DNA from: Holothuria scabra
Taxonomy: Eukaryota; Echinodermata; Holothuroidea; Aspidochirotida; Holothuriidae
Direction: 5' to 3'
Assembly (NCBI GenBank): GCA_037179385.1
Contig: CM074190.1
Location: 10,748,206 to 10,812,205, forward strand
Length of the DNA stretch: 64,000 bases
Shown here: positions 25,691-38,000 of the stretch, one piece after another
How the letters are laid out: each line of letters begins with the position of its first letter
Position numbering within the stretch: position 1 is the first letter of the stretch
The notes under the pieces: generated by a model
What the model was told of the DNA's origin: nothing
Databases searched by the model: none
What the model saw: only the letters and a program-made list of their open reading frames with translations
Translations under genes and position numbers: made by a program

Positions 25691-26860
25691 AAAAGGAGTA
25701 ATCGTCCACCCCACTCAATTATAAGTGAAGGTGAGCGCACAATGAAGGTCTTTCAGAAGGGTTGTTGATTTTTTGTATATTTAAAAGAAATAATAAAAAA
25801 TCGGATTTTAGTTATTTTAATCGATATGTTAATGATTTAATCAGATTTTTTTTATTTTCTAAATTTCTAAAACGTATGATGTCACAAAATTTCTTGGATA
25901 CTAGTGTATACTCCATAACCTAAACATGAACTTTTCAGCTTCGAAGACTATCATTTCCAAAACGAAAAGGAAAAAAATGTATGGAAAAATGAAAATATTT
26001 ATAGCCCATTGTAGCAGTGTTTCAAGAAACATACAAGACAACCCTCCATGGTTCATTTTAATATTAGACACATGACCAAAGTATTGTGCTGTATGAAAAC
26101 GTTGTGCATACAAAAAAGTGATTTTAAAAGAAGAAATTTGTAGAAAATAACAATATATATTTCCAAAAGAAAATGCTAACTGAACAATACACGCCAACAA
26201 TCCTTTGAGATAGTATCGAGTAGTCTGTTAGTATACACAGTATAAAGTATGTTGAACTAGTGGGTCTAAGTTATATAACTCATGATTGAAACAGGGAACT
26301 GGTACTCCTTGTTACTGAAATAATTGTAAATTGTTTTAGGAGCTGATGAACTCTCAACTGATTACACTATGTAAAAAGTTAAAATCAAACAGCCCTAAAT
26401 TTCTTGGTATTCGACTTTGACACTGCTAAAGTTACACATCATGTTCAATTGTGTTCATACTTAGTCCTCGGTCTTCTTCCTTGTTCATTTTTCTAGACCC
26501 CACTCAACTCAGTAGATTCAAATCCTGACACAATTATCAGACTCAGTCAGTCATTGGTTTGATGTGTCTCTTTTGAATGTGATGCCATTAAAATCAAGTC
26601 TCCCACCCTCAGCGGAACCTTAAGTCCGCTTGAAAATTCGTTTAAACACAATGTTACATTTTTCAAAAGTAAAATTATATACAGTCGGAAGTTGGGAGAG
26701 TCACACAATTTTAGCACTGTATTGAATTTAGCCAAGATTAGCAAAAGAGTGAAAGAGTGAAATTCATTAGCATAATTTCAATTCCATGTTGTAGTTTTCC
26801 CCCGAAAATATTCAGGACCATTTCTTAGATTGGTAGTGACACATTTTATCTGGCAATTTT
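25691..26860. other. Intergenic, nothing recognised
   Basis: AT-rich with A/T runs near 25790-25870. No element ends or exons were recognised. Confidence 0.45.
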
Positions 26861-26867
26861 CTGATCA

Positions 26868-27430
26868 AATAACCGACTGCTTAGATCATCCTATAAGCCT
26901 GTGAAATGTCATTCTCGACTGTCTCAGTGGTCCGATTTTTCAAAATTTTCTGTTCGCTCCGCGCCAACTAGTGGTGACGCTTCGCGTAGATAGTCTTCCT
27001 AGCAAAATTTTAGTTTCAAGTAAAAATTTTTTGCATATGTAACCTCGAAAAAGCGAACGCTTAGACCCCTATAAGCATAGGAAATGACATTTTTGAGGGT
27101 CTGAAGGGTCAGAGTTTTCAAAATTTCCTTTACGTTTCGCCCCAACTTATGGTGGTGCTCCACTAATTAGACCGCTTCATAGCAGAATTTAAGTTTCAAG
27201 TGAGCATTTTTTGCAAAAGGAAACTCAAAATAAAGACTGCTTGGATCGTCTTTATATGCTTTGGAAATGCCATTTTCGACTGTCTGGGAGGTACGAATTT
27301 TCAAATTTTCTGGACGCTCCGCTTCAACTAGTGGTGGCGCTCCGATGTGACTGCCTTACGGGCAGAATTACATTTTTCGGACAAAAATCTTCTGCCCCCA
27401 AATTGAAATGCTTCCCTACGCCTATGGAAA
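26868..27430. repeat. Three tandem ~179-bp copies of the hAT-MITE core
   Basis: The same ~179-bp segment occurs three times in a row, beginning near 26870, 27050 and 27228. Anchors are ACTGCTTAGATC-like starts, AAATGYCATTTTCGACTGTCTG-like middles and GGTGGCGCTCCG-like ends. Copies are diverged from one another. The segment is the core of the family seen at 24507 and 43608. A possible right terminus is CCCTACGCCTATGG near 27415; no left terminus was found. Confidence 0.75.
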
Positions 27431-28120
27431 TACTTTACTCAGGCGTGCACTGGAACAGCTGCTCGCAACCTGCCTGTCCTGCGTAGCAGATTGTAGGGCG
27501 CATTCCTTGTTCACATCCCCACACCCCTTGGTGAGGTCACATCCTCACCAAGTCTGCCAAAGTGAACACCAAACAGATTCTTTGGATATTCATAGAAATA
27601 AGCGGCCTCGAGACTGGATGAATGTTAGTGACTATTCACAAGAGTGCAACATATGGTCCCGTTTAAATCATGTAGTAGCCCATGCCACCCACAGAGTTGA
27701 TATGACATCGTAAAGCACACTTCCCAGTAATACCCACTGGACAGGTTATGCAACGCAGTAGGGATCTGATCAGGTTTCAGTCTAGTCCTTCAGTTTACAA
27801 CAACAAGAATATCATACACAGACTCGCTCAAAACAATAGCATAAAATATGGCAGGATATGAATAAGTCATATTATGGTAATGAAGTTTGCGTCTAAAATT
27901 GGACGAAGGCCCTCTTAATTTTGACGGACGGTGGTTTGTGAAGCCTTAATGGGGGAGTGAACAAACCGAGTACGCTCCGCGGGGTAGCGTGCAACATGCA
28001 GAAGGGTTCCGGATTTGCAATCTTAGGATATTTGGTCTATTGGAGTGTTGAACCGAGCTAATCAATATCTCCAAAGTGTGTTTGGATTTGAGAAAAATAA
28101 CAAATTTTTCTCACTAGAAT
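27431..28120. other. Intergenic, nothing recognised
   Basis: Small local inverted repeat (CTTGGTGAGG and CCTCACCAAG near 27528-27552). No gene or complete element was recognised. Confidence 0.4.
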
Positions 28121-28300
28121 TAAAGGCAAATTAAACCTGGCAAATGTCATTTTCATCCATCTAGTCTGGGAGGTGTAAAAATCCAAAAAATTTTTGTACG
28201 CTCTGCGCCAACCAATGGTGGCGCCCCAGCTCCCCCTACAAAACTATCCAGCTCTCCCATAGCCCCCCTCCCCCGCAAAAATTTTTAGCTACGCCACTGC
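28121..28300. repeat. hAT-MITE core fragment with one terminus
   Basis: Contains the family core (AAATGTCATTTTCATCC, CAATGGTGGCGCC), a poly-C stretch, and the terminus TAGCTACGCCACTG near 28285-28298. Only one end is recognisable. Confidence 0.6.
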
Positions 28301-28793
28301 GTAATCATGTGAATCATCACATTGGTGCACCTGACATCACCTTGGAAAAGGCCACTCTTTGTCTGTCACTCCACGAATCGAACCAAGACCGTGAAAGATT
28401 TGGTCGTCAAGCTTTCAGGGTGAAATTTTCACATGTAGACACCGCCAAGGGGGTCGGTATTTAACTAGTGGCGATCAAGTGATGGTGTTATTTACATACA
28501 CAGACACTAACGAAGTCCTAAAAAATAGCCAAATTTCTTCTAAAATTTTTAACTTTAAAACAAACTCCGAGCGCTGCTGGCCGGAGTTAATTTAGATAAT
28601 CGTTAAAAGAAAGCCAAAATATTAGGCTTCGGGCGCGCTTCAAATTCTGGTTGACATGTCCCACTCATCGTCTTTGTCTTCGCGGGATTTCAAAATGCTC
28701 AGGGGTCTATATTTGGCCAGAACTTGTCCCCCAGTCCTTTCAAGCACTGACAAATCTTGGTGTCACCCCTGTAAATTGTACGTGTTACTTGGT
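28301..28793. other. Intergenic, nothing recognised
   Basis: No exon, RNA gene or paired termini identified. Confidence 0.4.
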
Positions 28794-28972
28794 CAGTGAC
28801 GTATCCAGGAGGTGGTTTGGGGGTTGACACCCCCGTGACCCAACCTTGCAAAGCATAAAACACCCGTTTTTTCTCTCTATCCATAGACTTTGAGCCCCTG
28901 ATTTCGTTCCCCCAACCCCCTCCCAATGACACTAACCCCCCCCCTCCCTCCGGCACAATCCTGGCTACGCTG
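28794..28972. mobile_element. Short hAT-like MITE relic
   Basis: The left end is CAGTGACGTATCCAGGA and the right end is the complement of CAGCGTAGCCAGGA. Poly-C blocks lie just inside both ends. About 180 bp; no exact target duplication was seen. Confidence 0.6.
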
Positions 28973-29124
28973 GCCATGCATGATTACATCCATCCATGAT
29001 AATTCAAAGATCGCCCCGATCTGATTCGTCCTGGGGAAAAAATACCTTGTCCAATCGTGCTGGGCCCGAAAATATCGTCCTACTTTGCTCACTGTGACCT
29101 GACGACAGCTGGCTAATAGCTAGA

Positions 29125-29230
29125 TCAGGCTTCCTCAACTCAAATGGCGGCGCGCGCGCCACTTGTGGCGCGCAACGTGGTTTGGAGTGGCGCTCAAAGC
29201 ACACTACTAAAAGATTATTGAAAAATGAAA
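29125..29230. mobile_element. Single hAT-like terminus
   Basis: CAGGCTTCCTCAACTCAAAT followed by a GGCGCGCGCGCCACTTGTGG stretch resembles the subterminal region of hAT MITEs. No partner end was found nearby, so this may be a broken copy or chance. Confidence 0.35.
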
Positions 29231-29751
29231 ATTACAGTTTGAACCAACAAGCCCAATAAAAAGATATAATGACATTATCTGGCCGCCTTTGTCTCAGATT
29301 TCTTTCAAGATTACCAGTTCTTCTCTAAATGCCATTTCGGCCACAGTGTATAGGGTGGAAGTGCAAATTGCCTTTTCTTCGTATTTTCTTTAGTCTGACG
29401 CAAAATCCCCCCCCCCCCAAATGTTTACGAAACTGAGATCCGTCCGCTTTATTCACAAAAAAATATAAAAAAAAATTGTGGAATAATTTGGTTGGAAAAC
29501 AGGATCGAACGATGAACCATTTTGCATCTGTGCCCTTTCTGAAGCACAAAGATTTTCTAAAGGGAAGGAGAACCCTCCCTTATATTACCCCACCTTATAC
29601 CTACCCTAGCTTATACCCCTCCCGCCGGATGGCGATCATTGGCGCATTGAATCAATACTGACAACTTCTCCATGTCACATGGCTCTTCAGCAAGACTAAA
29701 CAGCATATACCACGCCTCTAATTCCAACATGCCCCTGTTTCCAATTTTTGC

Positions 29752-29830
29752 CAGTGGCGTAGCCACGGGGGGCCTTGGGACCTAGCCCCCCTCCCCCCGA
29801 TTATCTTCAGACCCCCAGGTTTCTTGCCTC
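29752..29830. mobile_element. Isolated CAGTGGCGTAGCCA terminus
   Basis: CAGTGGCGTAGCCACGGGGG starts here and runs into poly-C. It matches the right termini at 28298 and 31577 in complement. The other end of this copy was not found. Confidence 0.5.
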
Positions 29831-30242
29831 CGGATAAAGTAATTGAGAAAAAAATAAAATTTTTGAATGGAAATACACTTTGAAGTACTACCTTCAAAAA
29901 TAGTAAATAAATAAAATGTGTAACGATTAAGAAAACGTGCATGAATGTGTGTAAAACAAATTTTGTGTGCACGTTTGAAATCAAATAATAACTTCAAAAT
30001 GATTACTTTCACTAAATTGGACAACGTGATATAATCTGCACTGTCGTTTATTACATTACACTTCGAAGATGAAACGAATTTTTCGAGGGCAAACTAGAAT
30101 TTGACTTTTTTACTATAGGTTAAGACCCTTTCTGCCTTTCGGATGGCTGGTTGATTTACAGTGGAAACAAGCTTAAGGCAGTCATACACTGGAGACCATT
30201 TAACACGACCATTCCTGTACTTTATCATACACAAAATATGCC

Positions 30243-30542
30243 TTAAGCCCTGTTCTCTCATACCAAACAGTACCAATTCTCCTAACCGTCTTACTTAAAC
30301 TCCTCCCACAATTTTCTTTCATCCTCGGCATCCAGAGACAATCTCAGTTGATTGCTTGGAGTCTAGTATAGAAAAGTTCAATGTATATAAACAAAACACT
30401 CTCTGCACAGTTCATGATGTGTAAGCTTTGGCACTCTGCATTGTTTGAATTAGCTGTTAATCAAGGAGCTGAGCCAATGGAGAATTTCGGTACACCCATA
30501 CCAAAATTGTGGTTTAGTGGGGTGAGAGGATTGGCCCTTTAA
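30243..30542 (+). mobile_element. TTAA-flanked MITE, family P, copy 1
   Basis: ~292-bp element flanked by TTAA (30243-30246 and 30539-30542). Its ends match the family pattern AGGGCCAATCCTCTCACCCC. It aligns along its length with copies at 46975-47280, 55286-55588, 56582-56889 and 58245-58919. TTAA target duplications are known for piggyBac and Kolobok superfamilies; which one applies is not determinable here. Confidence 0.85.
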
Positions 30543-31335
30543 GGGTACGGTACTGCCTTCGAATAATTCTTCCCATCCATCCCTAATAAGTAGGCCTATG
30601 TCGTGCCTTACTACTTTCCATGACAAATGCCACTGTAGAACGATTTTTTCGATACTACAGTCCTAGTTGGCACTGGCGTCCGGGCGGATTTGTAAAATGC
30701 ATGTTCACGTACAAGGTCCGCATTTCAAGTGTTTCTCGCATGATCCATACTTCTGCTTTGAGGTTTAAATATTTTCAGAGAATTTACACGTAGGCTGGTA
30801 TTTTAATTTTGACTACGTAATGTACCGATGAATGAACAAATACTGCACCATTTTGCATCTAAACACCACTGAAAACCGGAAACCATTGTTTCTTTGGTAG
30901 TATGTGATGTCACATGTAAAATCTCTATACAAAGACTAAAAATGAGTATTTTGAAAATTTTCATGCTCCCCAAATAGGAAAAACCCGAAAACGTATAATT
31001 GTTCGAAGTTTTGCCAAACATAGCACCATTTTGCATCTTGCAAATCTATCGCAAAGAAAGTTTCTCAGACGGGAACACAACTAATTTTGGTTACCCTATT
31101 GAAGCTGAAATCCTTTCAAATAGTGCCGCATTTGCGATCTACGTTCTCCTGAAGCTCACAATTTTTCCCAAGAGAAAGGGAGATCAGATACCGGTTCCCT
31201 GGCCTGTATTCTCAGCCCCCAGGCCATGGCACAAATCAGAAATGGCCAGATTTTGGATCCCTAAAAAGTGTATGTATTCATTTTTCATAGATTGAGTATT
31301 GAGAAGTGGCAGTTATGAGATTCGTACTTCAAGGC
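30543..31335. other. Intergenic, nothing recognised
   Basis: No supported gene or complete element. The open frame at 30999-31295 shows no family signature. Confidence 0.4.
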
Positions 31336-31577
31336 TGCATGGGTACATCCAGCTTAAAACACGTGCCTGAGTGGGAAGTACCCTTTCCAGCCATCTGTAT
31401 GGTATGTAAAACCCAAAATAATCTTGTAGGCTCCGAGCCAACTGATGGTGGCGCTCCGCTAAGGTAATTGCCTCCCCTGATCCTCGGAGATACCACCCTC
31501 CCCCCACTCGTTACCTAGCCCCCCCCCCCCCCCCCCCTATAAAAAAAAAAAAAAAATCCATCCTGGCTACGCCACTG
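31336..31577. mobile_element. hAT-like MITE copy, right end clear
   Basis: Carries a diverged family core (GGTGGCGCTCCGCTAAGG near 31447), a long poly-C tract followed by poly-A (31518-31556), and the terminus CCTGGCTACGCCACTG ending at 31577. The left end is not resolved. Confidence 0.6.
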
Positions 31578-32001
31578 ATTTTTGCACCGAGTTACTGAAA
31601 GAACACACCAAATATCTTGCGTCCTCGACACCCGGCCCAGCCATCAGGGCTAGGAGGGTTCTAATTGATAGCTCCCTGATTTTATTCCCTGGTTCAAGGA
31701 AAGTTGACCTGTTCTCATCATCCGCAGGTCGATTTGACAGAAGGCAGGATTTGCCCACACTATCCCTGGGAAAAATATTATGACGACCGTCTCTTCAGGC
31801 TTGTATGACAATATGGGAGAAGTAGTTCTGCGATTACACAATTGTACGGACACCGTACACGATCATACCTACTACCTAGCTGGAATCAGCACATGCCATA
31901 AATAATATTCGCTTGCACATTCAAAGTGCAGTGGCTGATCGAGAAATAAGTTTGGTCGGTGCTAGGTAGTTCAAAACAGTTACTTACATTTATCAGAAAA
32001 C
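31578..32001 (+). promoter_or_regulatory. Presumed promoter and 5' UTR of the FUNDC gene
   Basis: Lies immediately upstream of the inferred start codon. No TATA box or initiator can be named with confidence, so the transcription start is unknown. A 5' UTR exon further upstream is also possible. Confidence 0.3.
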
Positions 32002-32020
32002 ATGGCAGAACTCGAGAAAG
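32002..32020 (+). CDS. FUNDC1: FUNDC exon 1 (coding part)
   Basis: Encodes MAELEK plus the first base of codon 7. ATG context is AACATGG and the donor is AAAG/GTAACG. Phase 1 matches exon 2, giving Asp at the junction. It was chosen because no other upstream ATG with a phase-1 donor was found that joins sensibly to exon 2. It lies 13.95 kb from exon 2, so it remains the least certain exon. Confidence 0.7.
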
Positions 32021-35000
32021 GTAACGTTAATCCTCTCCTCAAAAAGTGGAGAATCTGCGATGTCTAACGTTATAGGTTGCCACAAATACCGTCCAGAAAC
32101 GTTACAGTTTTATAGTAGCCTAATTAGGCCTAGGCTAGGCCTACACGTTACAAGGCCGTAACGTTAGGTAGCCTGTCCACACATACGAAGCAGGCCAAGT
32201 CGACCCCAAACCAACTCGTCCCCAACCAACTCGTCCCCAAGCCAAGTCGTCCCCAAGCCAACTCGTCCCCAAGCCAAGTCGTCCCCAAGCCAAGTCGGCC
32301 CCAAGCCAACTCGTCCCCAATATGAAAAATGTGATTTTTATGGCGCAAGAAAGGGGAATATTACCAACCAAACATAATCAAAACTGAAATATTTATGTGA
32401 CAAAACACAATATTTCGTATTAGTAGCTTCAAACATTAGGCCTATATTTGTAAAACAAATTTGCAATAAAAAAACAATTGTAGAAAGAATATGTTCTTAA
32501 CAAGATATATATTTGGGCTCTAATTTAGAATCCGTGCCCGGAACTGCGTCATAGCTGTACGGTTAGGGGTTACGTATGCATAGTAATAGGTTAGGGTTAC
32601 GTACGTACGCATAGTAATAAGGTTAGGGTTACGTACGCATAGTATAATGGTTACGTACGTATAGGTATAGGGTTAGGGTGGGCCATATGCAGGTGTACGC
32701 ATGCATAGGAACTGTATACGTAGGGGTATATAAACATTTACGTATATGTATCTCATACTGTACATATATATACACTCTCAAGTACATACAGTTAGCTTTA
32801 GGTATACGTAAATACGTATACCTACAGCTATATGTAATAGGTAGTATTATTACACAGTACTTATATTATTTCTAACCCATCCACCGGCAACGACGCTCGT
32901 AGCGCAGTAGGCAAGCGCGCTGGTCTTCATGCTAGAATCGCTATACCGCTAGGGTCGAGGGTTCGGGTCCCGGTACTAACAATGCTTTTCTTTCTTCCAC
33001 AGCACTGACCATTCACTTCTTTCCACAGCACTCACTTATAGCGCTGTTCCTCGAGTGAGGAAAAAAAGCAAAGGGTTTTTTACTTAAAAAAAAAAAAAAC
33101 TTTAAAGTTTCAGCGCCCTCTTTTGGAAGTTGTGAAGTGAGTAAAATTATGTCTACTTCCGGGCACGGATTCTAAATTAGCACCTATATTTGCAATTAAA
33201 TAGGCCTATATTCCCAACAAAAATATATGTTTGCTCTAAAATATATATCTAGAAGAATATTTATTTCCAACACTTGGAATATATTAGTAAAGAAAAATTA
33301 TGTTTACACCAAAATATATTTGCAAGAAAATATATCTTTCTTCAAAAAGTTACCATGTTCGCCACAAAATTATATTTGCAACAAAAATATTCTTCCAACC
33401 AGAAATATATTTTCAAGAAAAAGAAATAATTTTGCAATATAAATGTATCTGCAAGAAACATTTCTTTTGCCAAAACATTTATTTGCAAGACTAATTATAT
33501 TTTCCAAACTAAACTATGTCCCCATCAGTTGTGTTTAAAATATACGTTATCAAACTCCAAAAATATATATGTTATTGGTTATGATGGGTAGACAAATTGC
33601 GAAAATAAAGTAATCATGCTCTATTTTAAACCACTTATCATTCTCTATATATGCATAAATCACGGCTTCAAAAATTAAAAATATTTATGTGTCACGAAAT
33701 CTCCCTTTTAACTAGCAAAAGGGAGGAAAAAAAATTTAATTAACAAACCAAGAACAAATGCAAAGTCCGTGTTAGCTGGTATCTTGAAATGAGATAATTT
33801 TATTTTCCACCAATTTTTCACTAATTTCTCATATTGGGGCCGACTTGGCTTTGGGACGAGTTGGTTTGGGGACGAGTTGGTTTGGGGACGACTTGGCTTG
33901 GGGACAAGTTGGTTGGGGACGAGTTGGTTTGGGGACGACTTGGCCCGAAAGCCACACATACGCTGACACTGCGACGACATAATCTGACGAACAATCCTAT
34001 ACACAGAACTGTCTCAAAATCTCACCTTAAACCTTCTATTCATGCTTCCAAATGCACTTCATACACTAAAAAATAAACATGCAAATCAAATGTCATGCAC
34101 AATTTGTCCAGTTGGGTGGTAATCTTCTGAAAAATGGAGTATTTTTGCGACCACTGCTGGTTTCGTGTTGCTGCTTTAGAAACACTGTGTGAAATACCAT
34201 AGAGCTTGCGTACCTCCAAACTCCCTCAAGCAGGTAAAATTTGCCCTAACGCTATTTTACGGTACCCTTTCAAAAATGGTTAATTAAGTGGTTCCTAATG
34301 GCAGATGTCGTAGGAAAGTAATATATCCTAATAATTTGAATATTCATAGTCTCATAGCTACTCTTTTAATCACAAAACTCTCATTTTGGCGGGATATAGA
34401 GACGTTTCAAACGTAAGAACACAGTAAATTTCATTTTTTTATCATCATTTTGTAAATTAAACAATTTCATTCATACGGATTAAGAATCTTCATTTTATTT
34501 TCTTCCAAATGATATAAGATTGACTGAATTTAACTACCCAGCTCATCCCCAAAATAGCGATTAATTATCACCTAGTTTTCATAAGCTTATCTGTAGGAAC
34601 CTACAACACTAGCTAGGCTTTCTTCTTCGCATCGCCATGAAGGCTTACACATAGATTTTTTGAGATTTCATAACGTTGAAAGCGTCATAGCATTTCATTC
34701 AAATGATTTATGTTGTTTGATCTTTCTGAAATGCTGAAGTACTAAAGTATCCGTTGAAAATGACCCAGCTCATTCTGAAAATGTGTTTTCTTACAAAGTT
34801 CCGAGTACGATCTCTTAGCCAGAGCGTACAAGTTTAATACGTAGGGAGAGGGTGTGTGCATGACGTTTTGGAATTATCGGCTGTGATTGGCTAAGAGTTA
34901 TGAATGAAGCCTGTGAAAGGATCGTAAACATTGCACATTCTGCGACACTCTGTTCTACAGTAATAAATGGTGGCTAATGTCGCCAGAACGGCTTACAGAA

Positions 35001-38000
35001 TATATTACAAAAAAATTCATATCTCAGCCGTCCGTTAATCGATTTACATGATTTTTGTTTTGTTCCTTTTAGTTTATTACGCCACATTTTCTGGTGCAAT
35101 TTTTGAATTGTAATTATCTTTCTAATTTTTTCGTATGGACACGCTACGTTAGGCTTAGTCAAATCCTCGCTGTCTAGCATAACGTTGGGCTGCAGTATTT
35201 TTTATTTGTGTGTTTGTGTAAGACACGGTAAGTTTTACCAGAATTGTGAAAACAATTTCTTGCATGCCGTACCACAGAAGCCAACGCTTGAACAGTGTAC
35301 AGTATGCTTCTGGTTGGCAGGGAAAAGACTAGCCTGCTGTAGGCAGGCTATTGCGTTTCAACTTCTACATTCAAATATCAAAAATCTTACTTTCGCTGCT
35401 ATAAATAATAGTATGAGTCTTTCAAGGGCTTCACTGTTGAACAGCCCAAGCTTCCAACTAAGTTACATGGCATACCTACAGTATACAATAGCCAGCCAAG
35501 TGCCAACTTTCTAGCGAATCTCATTTACGACCACCACATATGAGGTCATGACAAAAACTAAAATACTAAATTATATCTGCCATAAAAGGTAATATTTATG
35601 CATCTAACGTATGGCCTCGTACACATTTCCCGCCTATGAAAGCTAATTAGGTTGTTCGTTGTATCAGTTATATGTAGGGAAATACACTATTCAAACTCGT
35701 TGCGTGCACCACGTGACCATCTCATGTTTACTAATTTGTCCCTCAAAACGAAAGTGTGAATGGAAACTGGACGAAGGTTTGCAGACTCTGTATATTATAC
35801 TGTAGGTGTATTATGATTTTGAGAGAGCGCCATCTTTCAGCCACTACAGAGTCTGCTCCGCAGGCTAGGAAAAGACACCTTGGGTCTAGCCACAGGTGCC
35901 CTCTACATTGGTTCGTAAACTTTGTATATATCACACACTATATAATATATGTAGCACAGAAAGGTAAGTCACACCACCCCAAGCTGGAAAAATGATATTG
36001 AAGGTTATGACATAATTACCCCACTTTAATGAAGCCATAATTACCCCACTTTTATGAACAAATTTGTTTTCATTAAAAATTTCTGTCAGTGGGTTCTTCA
36101 AGGTACAAATTGCTGAAAAAATGTGCATATTTCGTGTGTAAGGTCTCATCGTTGGTAGTTGATGAATGCTGCTGAGATGCACAATTCAGCACTGCCACAC
36201 TTTTTGGTAAAAGTCCTGCCGATGTTATCCAAAGTTCCCCAAAGTATCAAGATTTTCAATAAAGTCACTCATAAATATTCAATATTTACAAAATTATGGT
36301 CAATAGACATAGGTCATCACTTATATTTCCAAATGTTGAATAGTATCGATCAATAAAATTCTTCAACTTCCAAAGAAGTTGAAGCGGAAGTTGTATCATT
36401 TTCACCAAGCCAGGCACCGCTGTTGACCTATATTTCTGCTATACTTCCAGTAAGGTCAACAGCTGTGATTGCACACTGATTTACATCAGTGTAACTGAAT
36501 ATTTATGAATGTATTAAACGAAAATCTTGATGTTTTTGGGAACTTTGGATGATATCCGAGAAGAGCAGTATTATGAATTTGCTGTGGAAAGAAGTGAATG
36601 CTTAATGCTGTGGAAGAAAGAAAAGCAATGGTTAAACATGGATTCAAACCCCTGACATACCGGGTATACACAGAATAGCATATACTGTAGACCAGCGCGC
36701 TTGCCGACTGTGCTACGAGAGCCGTTGCTGGTGAAGGGTCTTCAAATAATATAAGTACTGTCTAACAGTACCACATACCTACCACATAGGTACTGTATGT
36801 ATACTGTACGTATATACATATATACACGCATATACGTATCCCTAGAGCCAAATAATTATGCATACATATACGTACAGTAAGTGCATATATTTAGACGTAC
36901 AACGATGTACATACATTCCAATGTGTGCATACACCTACATACAGTATAGCCCACCCAAGCCCTCTACCTATGCATACGTATGCGTATGCATGTACGTACA
37001 CATATATTGGTATACTGTATTATATCCCTAACCTTAACCCTAACTCTATTACTATGCCTACGTAGTCACGTTTGACCTAAGTTCCGGACCCTAATTCTAA
37101 ATTAGAGCCTAAAATTTTAAGGACAAAAGGACATGAACTTATATAGAAAAACACAAGAAATCAGAGACAATGTGCCCACATTACGTAACATTACGTCATT
37201 GGCTTCAGACAGTGAACAATTATGTAGTCTCGTAGTACTTGTGCACCAGTGTTAAGAAAGAAGATGAGCCATGCAGTAGTATACGGCGCCAACACTAAAA
37301 TGCACGATCCTGCACATGTTTTGCAAAAGTCTTGTCTCCATGATTCTATAGGTTTTCCTCATTGGAAGACCAAAAATGATGGAGTGGATATGCATGAACT
37401 TTCAAGGGAATTTTGAAGGCCATTTGCTCCCCTCAAGAAACAAAAAGTCTGCAGTCTTGATATGGGCAGTTCCAAGCAAAACAGGACATGAACCTCAAAA
37501 TTTCAAATTGATGCAACCATGACAAATTTGGTATCAAATAAAAGCTAAGAAACCCAATTTTTGGAATTTGCAAAAAAAAAATATATCTTTTTGTATGATT
37601 TATATATTGTAATTTGCATAATTAATTAGGTGTATTCTGTTTGTCAAATAAAATACAAATAAAACCTTATTTTATGTATTCCTAAATACATAGATATACT
37701 GTAGCTGACAAGAGAGATAAAACTGAACTTGTACATCATGTTTAAACTAACCAAACCATAGCCTGAATTTTTAAGTAACATACTTAGTTACAGTTCATTG
37801 ACCTTGCACAATTTCCTTCAAAATGTGTCACGTAGTAACACTAAATGTTGATTTTGTTTTTATTCTTAATGAAATTATGTTTGCAAATCTAAGGCATTAC
37901 AACTCATCAAATGTGTGTTAAATTTAAGTCCAACTGCCTTTTTCTATTAAGTATGGCTATTTAAAATTTGTCATGCTGTAACAAAATTGTTACAGCATGA

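Larger units (their letters stand above)
32193..33946. mobile_element. Element bounded by inverted 16-bp minisatellites
   Basis: At 32193-32320 about eight copies of a 16-bp unit (CCAACTCGTCCCCAAG, alternating with CCAAGTCG forms) occur. At 33836-33946 the same unit occurs in reverse complement. Both arrays end with GGCCAAGTCG at the outer side, and the word CACACATACG lies just outside each. The region between them (~1.5 kb) is AT-rich. It looks like a transposon whose long terminal inverted repeats are built of tandem repeats. It sits in FUNDC intron 1. Confidence 0.65.

Noticed and set aside
29476..29661. Small plus-strand protein frame
   Set aside because: No family signature and no supporting splice sites; the sequence is repeat-rich on both sides.
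32570..32690. GGTTAGGGTTACG repeats taken as interstitial telomere sequence
   Set aside because: They are not uniform TTAGGG repeats. They have a ~30-bp period, include TACGTACG, and belong to the TIR element, recurring in its second copy near 37030.
32893..32981. A genuine nuclear tRNA gene
   Set aside because: A and B boxes are good, but I could not form a normal anticodon arm and acceptor stem. A diverged second copy sits in the same mobile element.
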